Source: Isoetes taiwanensis
Taxonomy: Eukaryota > Streptophyta > Lycopodiopsida > Isoetales > Isoetaceae
Assembly: GCA_021234155.1 (NCBI GenBank)
Contig: JAJEKV010000063.1
Coordinates: 8,495,083-8,559,082 of the forward strand
DNA: 64,000 nt
Direction of reading: 5' to 3'
Numbering within the stretch: position 1 is the first letter of the stretch; the number at the start of each line of letters is the position of its first letter. Below the pieces are notes generated by a model. The model did no database searches and had not been told where the DNA came from. It saw only the letters and a list, made by a program, of their open reading frames with translations. This document shows positions 1-9,574 of this stretch, one piece after another. Both the position numbers and the translations under genes were made by a program.

Positions 1-1207
1 ATTAATCAAAACGCTTATAAGCGGCGAGTAGAAATATTGTAAATGTCCATAGGCCGATACTATAAGTAGAGAACATAAAAATTAAGAGCTTGGGCCAGCG
101 CTATCTTGCTTTGGGGTAGGAGATTGTGGCGGTTGCTGATGCCGAAGGAGTGTAACGTCTGGGCTGACTGATAAGGCAAATGATGATGCTACTTCCGGTG
201 GAAAGGCGGTGGCCAAAGGAGCGACGACGAGCATCTTCATGCTCATCCAAGCGGCAATATCCTGTCCCAAGGTGGCAAGTGCAGATCATGGTGTACCAAT
301 ACTAGGGTAACCGTGCAGTAATTCACTTTCTTATGGCCTGCTAAGGTAGATAGAGCACGCAAGGCATTGCAGTAGCCTTATGGGCAAGGTCAGAAGAAAA
401 TTAAAACAGAAAAGGAGAAATAAGACTGCAAGGGATGCAAGGGAGCAATCATAAGGGAAAATTTGGGAAAAGATACTGGGCTAAGTCACGGAATCCCGAA
501 GGAGAATAAGTGTGGTGGAGCTATGGCCGGTAACAACAACGGGCTACAGGTAAAGAACATTGAATGAAGAAATTTGTGGAGCATATGCATAAAGGGGCAA
601 GTTGAAGTTGAAGGGAAAACCATTGGAAAATAAAAGAAAACCAAAAGAATAAGATTTGTTAACAAAGGGCAACAAATGTGGACGAACCAGAAGGGGCACG
701 ACCTAAGGGAAGGCCGATTTGGCCGAGTTGATTAAGGAAGGAAGGGATGATTGTTCCCAGAATAGCTTGCATGGAAAGGAAGCTGGATCAAATCGGGTTT
801 AAGAGACCCTGGCATCAGAGAAAACTCCAAAAGGAGTGGCCGGATTCATCTTGAATCGAATCGGCCAGGGCAGAATTTAACAGAGGAGTATAGAGGTCGA
901 ATTAGAGAAATAATGCAGAAAGAAACTTGGGCATCAATGGAATCACAGATGATCGGTTGAGTTGTTGCTGAAGGCGGCCAGAATTGAGGCCAAATCGAGG
1001 GAGGCCATGAAAAAATTGTTTAAGGCCGCCAAGGGCTGAAGATCTGGCAACAACAAGTTTAAATAGTGCAGAAGAATTGGAGCGGGCCAGAAGTGGAGCA
1101 TCGAAGCCATCTGTGCAAGATTTGATCCCAGAGGCAAAAATCGACCTTCTGTATAAAACGAAAACTAGAAAGAAAGAAATACAGAAAGCAGGGATACAGG
1201 GGAATTG
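1..1207. other. Anonymous sequence, no supported gene
   Basis: Only short open frames occur here, on both strands, and none shows a recognisable domain. The composition is purine-rich on the plus strand and looks like decayed repeat DNA. It ends at the LINE tail at about 1208. I see no tRNA, hairpin or LTR boundary. Confidence 0.5.
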
Positions 1208-1308
1208 AGAAGAATAGAATAGAATAGATTTTTAGCGGCCACGGAGACCAATTGGCCTATGGGACCCAAACAAAAAAAACCCCGTCCCGAAGGGTTTTCG
1301 AGGGAAAC
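1208..1308 (-). mobile_element. LINE 3'-end fragment with TATTC-type tail
   Basis: On the minus strand this ends in a (TATTC)n microsatellite (1211-1228). Next to it is a block that also occurs beside the (TTATTC)n tail at 10398-10440: a segment reading ggagaccaattggcctatgg on the plus strand. It is followed by a block containing gaagggttttcgagggaaa, which recurs at 13760-13778. In the second locus the two blocks are separated by an LTR-element insertion, so this shorter copy shows the uninterrupted LINE 3' UTR. Confidence 0.6.
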
Positions 1309-2200
1309 AGGGCTAATAGATTAAATTGACTTGTTAGACCTTGCAACCATGGGAAAGTTGCAAAAACCCGCCTTTGGGGAGGTAACCTACGAAGGCCACT
1401 CAGTATGTGTAATCAAGGAGAAGGATGGTTTGCGGCAGAAGCTTTGCTCACCAGTAGAAAGAAGGAGCCACAAGAGTGGGAAGAATTTAACCGACGCATA
1501 TTTGTGCTAACCTACCCAACCACCGCCTACTCAGAGCTTATAAGCTTCTACCCTCATCGAAGACGCCCAGTGGCCAAGAGATCCTGGCCGGCAGGTTGTG
1601 GGACAAGGACCCAGTGGCCAAGAGATCCTGGCCGGTAGGTTGTGGGCCAAGGAAAAGATATGGGGAGGGTACCTCGACCCATCCCTCTCATGAAGAATGA
1701 GTTGTAGGAGAAATAGTGATGTAGCATGTCCAATTGGCAGATTTGATGACATGGCGATCCAATAATGTTGTAGGTGCCACGAGGGCGATCTGCCTAGGTG
1801 GCAAATACGAACCGGGCTTTAGATTCTTTACTTGCTGTTTGATTATAGAAAACAAAAAATGCTTTGCATCGCCGTTTTTCAGCCTTGTGCGTTTAGTTTT
1901 TTCTGGCCATTTAAGAAGCACCCGGGGAGGGGGGGTGTGTGGGTGGGGATATAATTCATCCCTCCCCGAATTTAGAAGGTCAGGATTGCATGTTTATGGA
2001 GTCGAGAGCCAGAGCGACTGGAGGGCCACGGGATTGCCAGGCTGATAAGTTGTCTTGCCTTTGGCGGCATGGAGTGTGCTTTCGATCTGCCGGGCAGCCA
2101 TGCTTGAAGTCTATCAGTTCGAGTCTATCAGATGCAGGGGCGGCCATGCTTGAAGAACTTCCTCGGTTTTGACTGCTGGGCAGACAATGATTCTAATTCA
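1309..2200. other. Anonymous sequence, no supported gene
   Basis: Short overlapping open frames on both strands have no recognisable product. Apart from the 44-bp duplication at 1566-1653 and a G-rich run near 1921-1945 I see no structure. Confidence 0.4.
1566..1653. repeat. 44-bp direct tandem duplication (2 copies)
   Basis: Copy 1 (1566-1609) and copy 2 (1610-1653) begin cccagtggccaagagatcct and differ at two positions. Two head-to-tail copies with no spacer indicate a recent local duplication. Confidence 0.9.
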
Positions 2201-2224
2201 TTTTCTATTTGAGTGCTTTAGGAG

Positions 2225-2272
2225 TTCTGGTGAGGCCGGTGTGGCTTGGAGGTTCGATTCCTCCAGCCCAGG
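2225..2272 (+). other. tRNA-like 3' half / SINE-head-like B box
   Basis: The stretch ggttcgattcc (2251-2261) is a perfect Pol III B box inside a GGAGG/CCTCC T-arm stem, followed by an acceptor-like agcccag. Upstream, ctggtgaggcc resembles a weak A box. A very similar layout occurs on the minus strand at 4814-4870, so this is more likely a tRNA-derived repeat (SINE-like head) than a functional tRNA. No complete cloverleaf can be drawn. Confidence 0.35.
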
Positions 2273-2609
2273 TTTTTGGTGATTTATCCAAATTTTTCTG
2301 TTGCTCTTTGGTTAGACGCTGATGTGTATCGCCACAGTTTGAGTGGAGACCAAGGAATTTCTTGCTTCAAGCAGGATCGACTGAGACCGTGGTTTATATG
2401 TTTCCAATGGAGACCATAGGAAATGTCATGTGATTTTTTTGGCGAAATGTTAGTAGCCGTGGATATGGCATAATGCCAGGAATATGCTACCCATCAATGG
2501 TCAGAATTGAAAGTTGAGAAAAAAACTAATAAAGAAACAATAATCCTTCCTATATAAAGCAATGTCTTATTTCTGTTCTCACCTATTTTCTTCCTTGAAA
2601 ATTACCACA

Positions 2610-2985
2610 ACATGACACGTGTATAGACTCATTCATTGCGGGGCATTTATGGAAAGCATTAAGAAACTCATTTATTGCCGATCATTTACAATCCGTGCTT
2701 CCCTAATTAAGGCGCCAATACGCATTTATAAGGAATCAGTGCATTCTTGGAATCCGTGCTTCCCTCCGATTACTTAAAAATTCGTTGTCAATGACACATG
2801 TTCTCAAAACATTTAAGCTGTACATATGCATTTACGGCGTATATGGCCATCATGCATTTATGGGGCATTTATGGCCCATTATGGCGTTCGATAATGGGTG
2901 AGACTATAATGGAGCATTTATGGCTACGAATCATCATGGGTTATAAATGCTAAATTTACACATGTGATCTATTACATTTATGGCT
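2610..2985. repeat. Cluster of catttatgg motifs
   Basis: The motif catttatgg or a close variant appears many times over about 370 bp (around 2644, 2850, 2863, 2918 and 2971). In addition, aatccgtgcttccct is present twice (about 2691 and 2752). The spacing is irregular, so this is not a simple satellite. No gene is visible around it. Confidence 0.55.
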
Positions 2986-3159
2986 TTAATTGATTGGCAG
3001 ATTTGGTATATAATACCGATTTTTTCCCTTCTTGAAAGATACGGAATCTTTATGATATCGATTTTGGATAATTATGCCTAACAGAGATACATGAAAGATA
3101 TTAACCATTATATATTATATATGGCTTGGAATGCAAGCACGTGACATACCGTCAGCCAG

Positions 3160-4440
3160 GGGATCAAATCTCATGGGTTACTCTGTGCCAGTGCGCATAT
3201 TAAAGTCGCCAACAAGCATTACTCTACCCAACTGCCTGTGTTACTAGATGTCATCATACAGATTGACATAAGGGTCTAGCCTATCCACATCCGTGTGTGG
3301 TAGAAGTTGCTCTCGGCATGTGGGAAGTAGTAAGCCGCCACAAAGAGAGGGCTGTCACTGTAGTGTTGCATGCACACCCACAACTACCAGTTGTATCTGT
3401 CCGTCTTGCACAGGGAGACTGACTGTGCCAAGGCTGCCTGGTAGTAGCAGGCGACCCCTCCGTGTCCCCTCTTTTGAGTGCACTCATTCAAGACAGAGTA
3501 GCGCTAGTATCCTGACAAGTCATGTAACCTGTGTCCTGCATGCTCCCACATTTCCACGAGGAAGACGAGGTCCACATCTGCAACACTGAGTTGAGACTAT
3601 CTCCCTTTTGCCATGGGAAACCCCGACAATTCCAGAAGACCATGCAGAGGCACAATCTCTATTTGCCGTTAGAAGTTGCGGCTGCTGATTCAGTGGAGAC
3701 TGCACAAGGAGGGGCGGTAGAGGTGGAGCCATCATGCAATATGCAGGTAGTAGCCAATGCAGGGGCGGTGGAAGTGGATGCTGCATGTGGCATGTAGGTA
3801 GTGGCAAGTGAGGCAACAGAGGCATGGTATGCGCTTATGGTGAGTGTAGCAATAGCATGGGCTGGAGCAGCTGGGGCTTTAGCAACAGAGCCTGAGAGCT
3901 TGCAACACTTGTAACAACACTTGGTCGCCAGAAGATTTGCATCTTGCCTCGGATTAGTTCTCCTCCCTATTTTCAGATGCTCTTGACCTTCTCTAGCTCG
4001 TGCCTGCAGTCTTCTTGTTGTGCAGGAGTCAGATCTTGGTCTACTTACAGGGTAGTCCCCTGCAGCTACCTTCCCTGAGGCAAAATGGCTTCTCACTCTT
4101 GTGCATCTCCGACCGTGAATATGACAACTCGAGGGCTTGCTCTCACAATGTATATGGGCTTCATTCGAGAATGCATTCTAAAAAATGATTTGTCCACACA
4201 ATTCTTTAGTGTAGTGCGACTTTAGTCCACTTTCAAAGTTATTATATTGTCTTTTTGTTATCTTTATCGGTGTTCTTGTGAGGTTGAATGCCAGCCATGG
4301 ATCTGGAGCATATTCTGGGTATGATGTCAGATCGGCGACCAACATCTTTTTGGAGAAAAATGTCGTGCCATTTCCTATGGTCTCGATCGAACTCATGGTC
4401 GTAGGATAGAAAAACACAAATAAAAGAAAAGCTCCACAGA
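3160..4440 (-). mobile_element. Decayed LINE 5' part: ORF1-like region plus endonuclease domain
   Basis: Read on the minus strand, the frame from about 4410 to 3660 gives an ORF1-like, Ala/Thr/Ser-rich stretch with a Cys cluster (KCCYKCCKLSG). It is followed at 3643 by MVFWNCRG, the usual first motif of the LINE apurinic-type endonuclease. After a one-base frameshift the domain continues: ADVDLVFLVEMWEHAGHRLH, RGHGGVACYYQAALA, FVAAYYFPHAESNFYHTR and, near 3190-3215, VGDFNMRTGTE (the conserved GDFN block). Several in-frame stops and frameshifts show it is dead. The RT part is not adjacent. It may belong to the same family as the LINE at 10.3-14.4 kb, but this is not shown. A 66-bp-scale degenerate duplication in the Thr/Ser-rich part lies at 3690-3820. 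Confidence 0.7.
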
Positions 4441-4741
4441 CCATGCATGTTCTGAACAGGCTACCGGAATCGCCCTTCCCAGTCCTGGGTTCATCCCCAC
4501 CCAGCCAAAAGGAAATAAAGACTGCCTAAAACAACAGAAACGCAAACAAGAACCAAAATTGTCAATGGTTAGCATCCAGCCTGTGGTACGCATCCCATCC
4601 TGAAGCAGCGAGCCATTCTCCATATAGTTTTCCCAATTCGTCTTGCCAATTCTCATCTCCATAACCAGCAGATGCTTCTGCTCTCCTTGCCCCTGCCCCA
4701 GCCCCAGCCCCCTTCTGGAATGCTTAAAAAAAGTCATATCA
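4441..4741. other. Anonymous sequence with C/T-rich run
   Basis: A C-rich tract (4681-4713, alternating CCAG/CCCC) and A-rich runs (4734-4766) are present. The overlapping open frames have no recognisable product. Confidence 0.4.
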
Positions 4742-4990
4742 CTAAAAAAAAATGGAAAAAAAAAACAAGGCATCGACATGAAGCATGTGCTGCTACAAGT
4801 ATTCCTGGCTGGAGGATTCGAACCTCCAGGTCGGCTGTCACGTCCTCACCAGAGCCCCACAATATCCTCCCTTACCTCCGCTTCACCAATGCTCATGGAA
4901 TCATGGCTTCACCAAATCTGTTGACGCCAAAACCCAGGCTGCAAATAGAAAGCAGCATCACATCTCATCTATGCCCTAGTCTGGCTCCAA
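4742..4990 (-). other. SINE-like element with tRNA-type B box
   Basis: On the minus strand an A-box-like ctggtgaggac lies about 30 nt before a perfect B box (the reverse of 4814-4824) set in a CTGGAGG/CCTCCAG stem. The sequence ends in T-rich runs at 4742-4765, as many plant SINEs do. The B-box arm closely matches the one on the plus strand at 2246-2266. The outer ends are not defined and no target duplication was found. Confidence 0.35.
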
Positions 4991-5283
4991 AAAAAAACGT
5001 AAAATACCTTTTTTCTTTCTACCCATGGCAAGAAAAATCCATCCACAAACACACCAAAATAGAAAATGTGACCATTCATTTCTTAAGCCAATTAAGCTCC
5101 TCAAAGTTGGCTAAATATACCCTTTTCTATACAATACCGTACCGAAATCTTAGTCCTAACTATTGCCAAAATACCCTTTCCCAATGCAAAACGAATTAGG
5201 CAAACTATATCAAAGTTAGAAATAATGACACGTGTCACCAGGGGGTTGGAGATGGGAGTAGAATGTCAGCTAAGCTAACTTTT

Positions 5284-5329
5284 CGTACCATGGTAGGGTG
5301 CTACTCTACCACTAAGCCACTAGCTCACC
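5284..5329 (-). pseudogene. tRNA-Gly-like 5' fragment
   Basis: On the minus strand the D-arm (ttagtggtagagtag) and an anticodon-arm-like stretch match tRNA-Gly(GCC) at 5524-5594. The anticodon position reads ACC, and the T arm and 3' acceptor are missing. It could also be a tRNA-derived SINE head. Confidence 0.45.
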
Positions 5330-5420
5330 AATGGCAAGGTTCTTTAAAGAGAGACTAATCATCTTCTAAAAGTCAAAAGAAAGATTAGCTTAGAAAGATA
5401 AGGACGAAGTAAATCATACT

Positions 5421-5470
5421 AGCCCTGTGTCTATGCATGACAAGGTAGCATTCTACCACTAGACTAGTGC
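5421..5470 (-). pseudogene. tRNA-Gly pseudogene, 5' two-thirds
   Basis: On the minus strand it starts GCACTAGTCTAGTGGTAGAA, like the intact tRNA-Gly genes, and continues through the anticodon arm, where the triplet reads GTC instead of GCC. The T arm and 3' acceptor are not recognisable. It lies 54 bp from the intact copy. Confidence 0.6.
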
Positions 5471-5523
5471 ATTCCCATTTATAAAATAGCACATTAATTT
5501 AAAAAAATAAGGATGAGGCAAAA

Positions 5524-5594
5524 TGCACTGGCCGGGAATCGAACCCGGGTCTGTACCGTGGCAGGGTACTATTCTACCACTAGACCACCAGTGC
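5524..5594 (-). tRNA. tRNA-Gly (anticodon GCC)
   Basis: This is a 71-nt cloverleaf: acceptor GCACTGG/CCAGTGC with discriminator A, D arm TCTAGTGGTAGA, anticodon loop CTGCCAC (GCC), and T arm CCGGG-TTCGATT-CCCGG. The B box is perfect, and TTTT follows directly after the 3' end as a Pol III terminator. The DNA lacks CCA, as expected for a nuclear gene. It is identical over its length to the copy at 8985-9055. Confidence 0.97.
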
Positions 5595-5791
5595 TGATGA
5601 ATTTTATTTGCTTATAAAAGTTAATAGAATAAAAAATAATGAACAGCGATTTCATTCTCATTGTTTTCATGACAATTCGGTATTGAGATAAATATAGTTT
5701 GCTTAAGGAGCGTCCAATTTTTGCAATTGCAAGATTGCGGATTGGGTAAAAGGTATGTGTGAACGATAATGCATAGTTTTCTTGAAGCCTA

Positions 5792-7990
5792 ATGAACTTT
5801 TTGTGCAATGCCCCCAAGTTGCTTCAGAGGGTAAATGATGGTAGTGGACATTTTAGGAGATTCTGTGAGGAAGGTAGGTTGGGAGGCGCATTAGAGGCAT
5901 TGGCATTGATACAACTTGGTACAGGTCTATATTTAGAAGCCTGCATCTGCATCTTGCAGGGCTGCATAAAGCTGAAGTCTGTGGAAGGAGGAAAGCAAGT
6001 TCACGCCCATCTCATCAAACATGTACCAATGCCAAACATGGCTGTATGGAATACACTCATTAACATGTATGCCAAATGTGGATACATGGTTGAAGCTTTC
6101 CAGGTGTTCAGTGGATTGGATATGCCTGATGTGTTCATTTGGACAGCAATAATTGCAGGGTTTGCTCAACATGGAGATGGGTTTGCAGCTCTGCACCTTT
6201 TTGAGCAAATGCAGCTGGAAGGCGTGAAGCCAGATAGGGTTACCTTTGCCACTATTATCACTGCTTGTCGTAATATTATGGCAACAGAGGATGGAAAACG
6301 TATCCATGCTAGCATTTTGAAAACCAGGTGTGAATCTGATGTTTTTCTTGGAAATACTCTTATTGATATGTATGCTAAATGTGGGAACTTAGATTGTGCT
6401 CGTGCAATGTTTGATCACTTGCCTGCACGAGATGTTGTCTCATGGAATGCCTTAATTGCAGCTTATGACCGGCATGGGCAGTCTATACAGGCTCTTCAGC
6501 TATTCAACCAAATGCAGGAGGAAGGTCAAACGCCAAGTAACATTACTTTTGTGAGCGCCATAAGTGCATGCTCCAATACTGCATCATTGGAACAGGGAAA
6601 ACGAATCCATTCCTATGTACAACAAATTGGGTGTTTATCAAATCCATACATAGGCAATGCGATTCTTGATATGTATTGCAAGTGTGGAAAGGTAGAAGAT
6701 GTTTCTTATGTATTTGATACGTTGCCTTTTCGAAATGTCGTGACCTGGAATTCCATAATTGCAGCATATTCTCAGGATGGAGAAAGTAAATTTCCCTTTT
6801 GCCTTTGTATTGCCATGGAACAAGAAGGCTTGGAACCCAACACGGTTACATTCATCATTATATTGGGTGCCTCAGCAAACATTTCATTCCAGGGACATGG
6901 TAAATTATCCCATGCTCAAATTTTAAAAGCTAGATGCGAGTCTGATACTTATATACGAAGTGCTATTCTTGACATGTATTGTAAATCTGGGAACTTAGGA
7001 GATGCTCAAAAATTTTTCCACCGGTTACATGCATGGGACATTGTCTTATGTAATGCAATGATCTCTGGATATGCTCACAATGGGGATGCCAAAGGAGCAC
7101 TAAGGCTTTTCAAAGAAATGCAATCTAATTGTTCCATACCGGATAAAGTTACCCAGGTAAGCATTTTAAATGCATGTTCTACTATACCAGCACTAGAACA
7201 TGGCAAATGGGTCCATGCCAGCATTCTGAAAACCAAGCTTGTGTTAGATTCATTTATCTACAGTTCTCTACTTGACATGTACACAAAATGTGGATGCATA
7301 TGCAGCTGTCGAAGTGTTTTTGATACTTTGGACAGACATGACATTGTAATATGGAATTGCATAATTACTGGATATTTTCAACATGGGCACAGTATGGAGG
7401 TTCTTGAATGCTTCCAACAGATGCAAGAGGAAGGTGTGGAACCAAATGATGTTACTCTTTTCAATATTCTTAATGCGTGTGCAATTCTATCAGCACTCGA
7501 ATCAGGGAAATACGCTCATGCTTATCTGGAAAAATCTGGATGGGCCTCTTTTGCCTATGTAGCTAGTGCTCTTGTTGCTATGTATGCCAACTGTGGAAAA
7601 ATAGAAGATGCATATGAGGTTTTTTGTAGATTACATGCACGTGAAACTGTTTTGTGGAGTAATATAATAGCAGGATATGCTCAGCATGGCCATGCCAATG
7701 TAGCCTTGAGCCTTTTTAAAGAGATGCAACTTGAAGGTGTGGAACCAAATGAAGTCACTTTCACTTCTGTTATTTCTGCTTGCAGCCATGCAGGCTTTAT
7801 CAATGAAGGTTGCTTCCTGTTTAGCTTAATAAGTGAGGGCCATGGCATTCTCCCAGCTCTACCACATTATTGCAGTTTGATTGATCTTCTTGGACGTTCA
7901 GGGTACATGTCTGAATCAGAAGATTTAATAAACATGATGCCCTCTGAACCTATAGTTGTATCATGGACATCAATTATTGGTGCAGTGTAA
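5792..7990 (+). CDS. Pentatricopeptide repeat (PPR) protein, PLS type, C-terminally truncated
   Basis: This is an intronless 732-codon frame. From about residue 113 it carries six modules of roughly 101 residues, each the triad P-L-S typical of plant organelle RNA-binding PPR proteins. Each module begins with a block such as DVVSWNALIAAY, then ALQLFNQMQEEG, an ACS or ACA helix, HASILK and LIDMYAKCG, giving close to 20 motifs. Family members bind organelle transcripts for editing, splicing or stability, so a mitochondrial or plastid role is inferred; I cannot identify a clear transit peptide. The usual tail after the last S motif (E1, E2, often DYW) is absent: the frame stops right after VVSWTSIIGAV. 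In the next frame, from 7986, the codons read CKIHD, which resembles the normal GACRIHG start of the E motif. A single extra base near 7985 therefore probably truncated the protein. The ATG at 5792 is the first in frame. The repeats are otherwise open and well conserved, so either a recent pseudogene or a short PPR is possible. Confidence 0.88.
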   Translation: MNFLCNAPKLLQRVNDGSGHFRRFCEEGRLGGALEALALIQLGTGLYLEACICILQGCIKLKSVEGGKQVHAHLIKHVPMPNMAVWNTLINMYAKCGYMVEAFQVFSGLDMPDVFIWTAIIAGFAQHGDGFAALHLFEQMQLEGVKPDRVTFATIITACRNIMATEDGKRIHASILKTRCESDVFLGNTLIDMYAKCGNLDCARAMFDHLPARDVVSWNALIAAYDRHGQSIQALQLFNQMQEEGQTPSNITFVSAISACSNTASLEQGKRIHSYVQQIGCLSNPYIGNAILDMYCKCGKVEDVSYVFDTLPFRNVVTWNSIIAAYSQDGESKFPFCLCIAMEQEGLEPNTVTFIIILGASANISFQGHGKLSHAQILKARCESDTYIRSAILDMYCKSGNLGDAQKFFHRLHAWDIVLCNAMISGYAHNGDAKGALRLFKEMQSNCSIPDKVTQVSILNACSTIPALEHGKWVHASILKTKLVLDSFIYSSLLDMYTKCGCICSCRSVFDTLDRHDIVIWNCIITGYFQHGHSMEVLECFQQMQEEGVEPNDVTLFNILNACAILSALESGKYAHAYLEKSGWASFAYVASALVAMYANCGKIEDAYEVFCRLHARETVLWSNIIAGYAQHGHANVALSLFKEMQLEGVEPNEVTFTSVISACSHAGFINEGCFLFSLISEGHGILPALPHYCSLIDLLGRSGYMSESEDLINMMPSEPIVVSWTSIIGAV

Positions 7991-8309
7991 AATACATGAC
8001 GTCTTTGGACTGATGCATTAAGTCACCAGTAGAGATGCATGAGCCGTTGTTGATACTGAGCTACCATATTATCTACAGCAAAGGCCGTTTCCATGGAATT
8101 ATGGTGTGATATCGACTCGAGATTTGTTTTGAATAACAATCAACTAAGATGCTTCAATAATAGCAAGCTGATGGACATGTCTTTTACATGCTTTGAATAG
8201 AAGCATAGTACAATAGGCATAACCAAACAACCATGAAACTCTGAAAAATTTATTGAACATGTAGTCAACCATTTAGAGAAGGACAAAACAGTAGAGGTCC
8301 TGCAAATTT
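7991..8309. other. PPR 3' flank, no gene
   Basis: Beyond the first dozen shifted codons (CKIHDVFGLMH, then a stop) I see no E or DYW domain remnants. It presumably includes the PPR 3' UTR. A candidate AATAAA occurs only at 8422-8427. Confidence 0.4.
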
Positions 8310-8775
8310 ATTTCCAGGTCCACAGATTTACCAAGTCTTTATGGTGCTGCTCCTAAATTTCTCTGTTTTCACATGGAGTCTTGGTATTATCACGTGAAGT
8401 AGATCCGGAGAGAGATTAACCAATAAAGCAACCTTTCCACATTGTAATAGAACTTCAAATTCCACCATCCAGTAGAGACCTTTGTTGGAGAGAATTAAAA
8501 AACATGAAGTGATGGCCAATAGAAAACCACCTTTATAAAATGAGCAGCAGATCATGCAATTCATTTCCAGGTCCACAGATTTTCCAGGTATTTATGGTGC
8601 AGCTCCTAAATTCTCTGTTTTCACGTGGAGTCTTGGCATTATTATCTGAAGTAGCTCCGGAGAGAGATTAATCATTATAGCAACATTTCCACATTGAAGT
8701 TATAACTTCAAATTCTGCCATCCAGTAACTGAAACCGTTGGAGGGTATTAAAAACATAAAATGAGCAGCAAAAGT
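8310..8775. repeat. 253-bp tandem duplication (2 diverged copies)
   Basis: The block starting atttccaggtccacagattt at 8310 recurs at 8563. Both copies continue through tggtgc-gctcctaaat, ctctgttttcac-tggagtctt, ccggagagagatta and a final aaaatgagcagca. Divergence with small indels indicates an old duplication. There is no coding capacity. Confidence 0.85.
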
Positions 8776-8984
8776 ATGAGCCGCGCATTTTTACATCAAA
8801 TGGACCCTTTTCGAAAGAAAATAAGCAAAAAATGAAAGATAGGCAAGGTGGGTGGCAAAGAAATAACAAAGACGGGCAAGGACCTTAACAAGAACTATCT
8901 ACCTTTTCTTGTAACGTCTAGGCCTACAGAGAGAAACGAGATGATCCAAATACGCCTTCACAGAGTTTCTGCTAAAACTTAAAA

Positions 8985-9055
8985 TGCACTGGCCGGGAAT
9001 CGAACCCGGGTCTGTACCGTGGCAGGGTACTATTCTACCACTAGACCACCAGTGC
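8985..9055 (-). tRNA. tRNA-Gly (anticodon GCC), second copy
   Basis: The 71-nt sequence is identical to that at 5524-5594, with the same acceptor, GCC anticodon and T arm. It is followed by TTTT. An AT-rich gaaatatatc lies just upstream on the minus strand, the TATA-like context usual for plant tRNA genes. The two copies flank the PPR gene in the same (minus) orientation. Confidence 0.97.
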
Positions 9056-9371
9056 GATATATTTCAATGATGAAGATCCCGAAATTGAGAACGGCACGAG
9101 ACTATCAGTATAAGATCAGTATAAGATTTAACACAAACTTCAGAAAATTAATCAATGATCAACGTAAATTACAGCAAATATAATAATAAGTAAGGATGGG
9201 CTTATCGATCACGATGCCTTAGTAGACCACCAATGCATTGTCTTTTAACCCAACGGAATGACAAGAACAGAAAACGATAAAAATACAGAAAACAGAAGTG
9301 AAGAAGACTCCGAGATCGAAAACGAAACTGTAAACTGCCGGTGTAAGATTAACACAAATTTCAGAAAAATA
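9056..9371. other. Intergenic, with a possible third tRNA-Gly remnant
   Basis: Around 9222-9237 the plus strand reads gtagaccaccaatgca, matching the first 16-18 nt of the tRNA-Gly gene in reverse with one or two changes. Nothing else in the interval is recognisable. Confidence 0.4.
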
Positions 9372-9493
9372 ATCTGTAAATTACAAACAAACATCATAAA
9401 CATAAAGGGCGGAAAACAAAATCTGTAAATTACAAGCAAACATCATAAAAATAAAGGGCGGAAAGCAAACATCATAAAAATAAAGGGCGGACA
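9372..9493. repeat. Short tandem repeats (acatcataaa-ataaagggcgg, 3 copies)
   Basis: The unit containing acatcataaa, then ataaagggcgga, occurs at about 9391, 9440 and 9469. The first two copies also share ctgtaaattacaa. It abuts the tRNA-Ala gene. Confidence 0.8.
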
Positions 9494-9501
9494 ACAAAAG
9501 T

Positions 9502-9574
9502 TGGAGACGCCGGGTATCGATCCCGGTACCTCTCGCATGCAAAGCGAGCGCTCTACCATCTGAGCTACACCCCC
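9502..9574 (-). tRNA. tRNA-Ala (anticodon TGC)
   Basis: This is a 73-nt cloverleaf on the minus strand: acceptor GGGGGTG/CGTCTCC plus A (two G-T pairs), D arm GTAGCTCAGATGGTAGAGC, anticodon arm CTCGC-TTTGCAT-GCGAG (TGC), and T arm CCGGG-ATCGATA-CCCGG. The T loop has A where T54 is usual, with a compensated loop. TTTT follows within four bases of the end. Confidence 0.94.

Noticed and set aside
2175-2272. Possible complete tRNA from ctgggc at 2175 to gcccag at 2267
   Set aside because: The 6-bp acceptor match exists, but no D arm or anticodon arm can be drawn in the 97-nt interval.
3293-3589. Plus-strand frame of 98 codons, Cys/Arg-rich
   Set aside because: It is the antisense shadow of the LINE endonuclease read on the minus strand.
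5933-6307. Minus-strand frame of 124 codons within the PPR gene
   Set aside because: It is antisense to conserved PPR repeats; codon content reflects the plus-strand gene.
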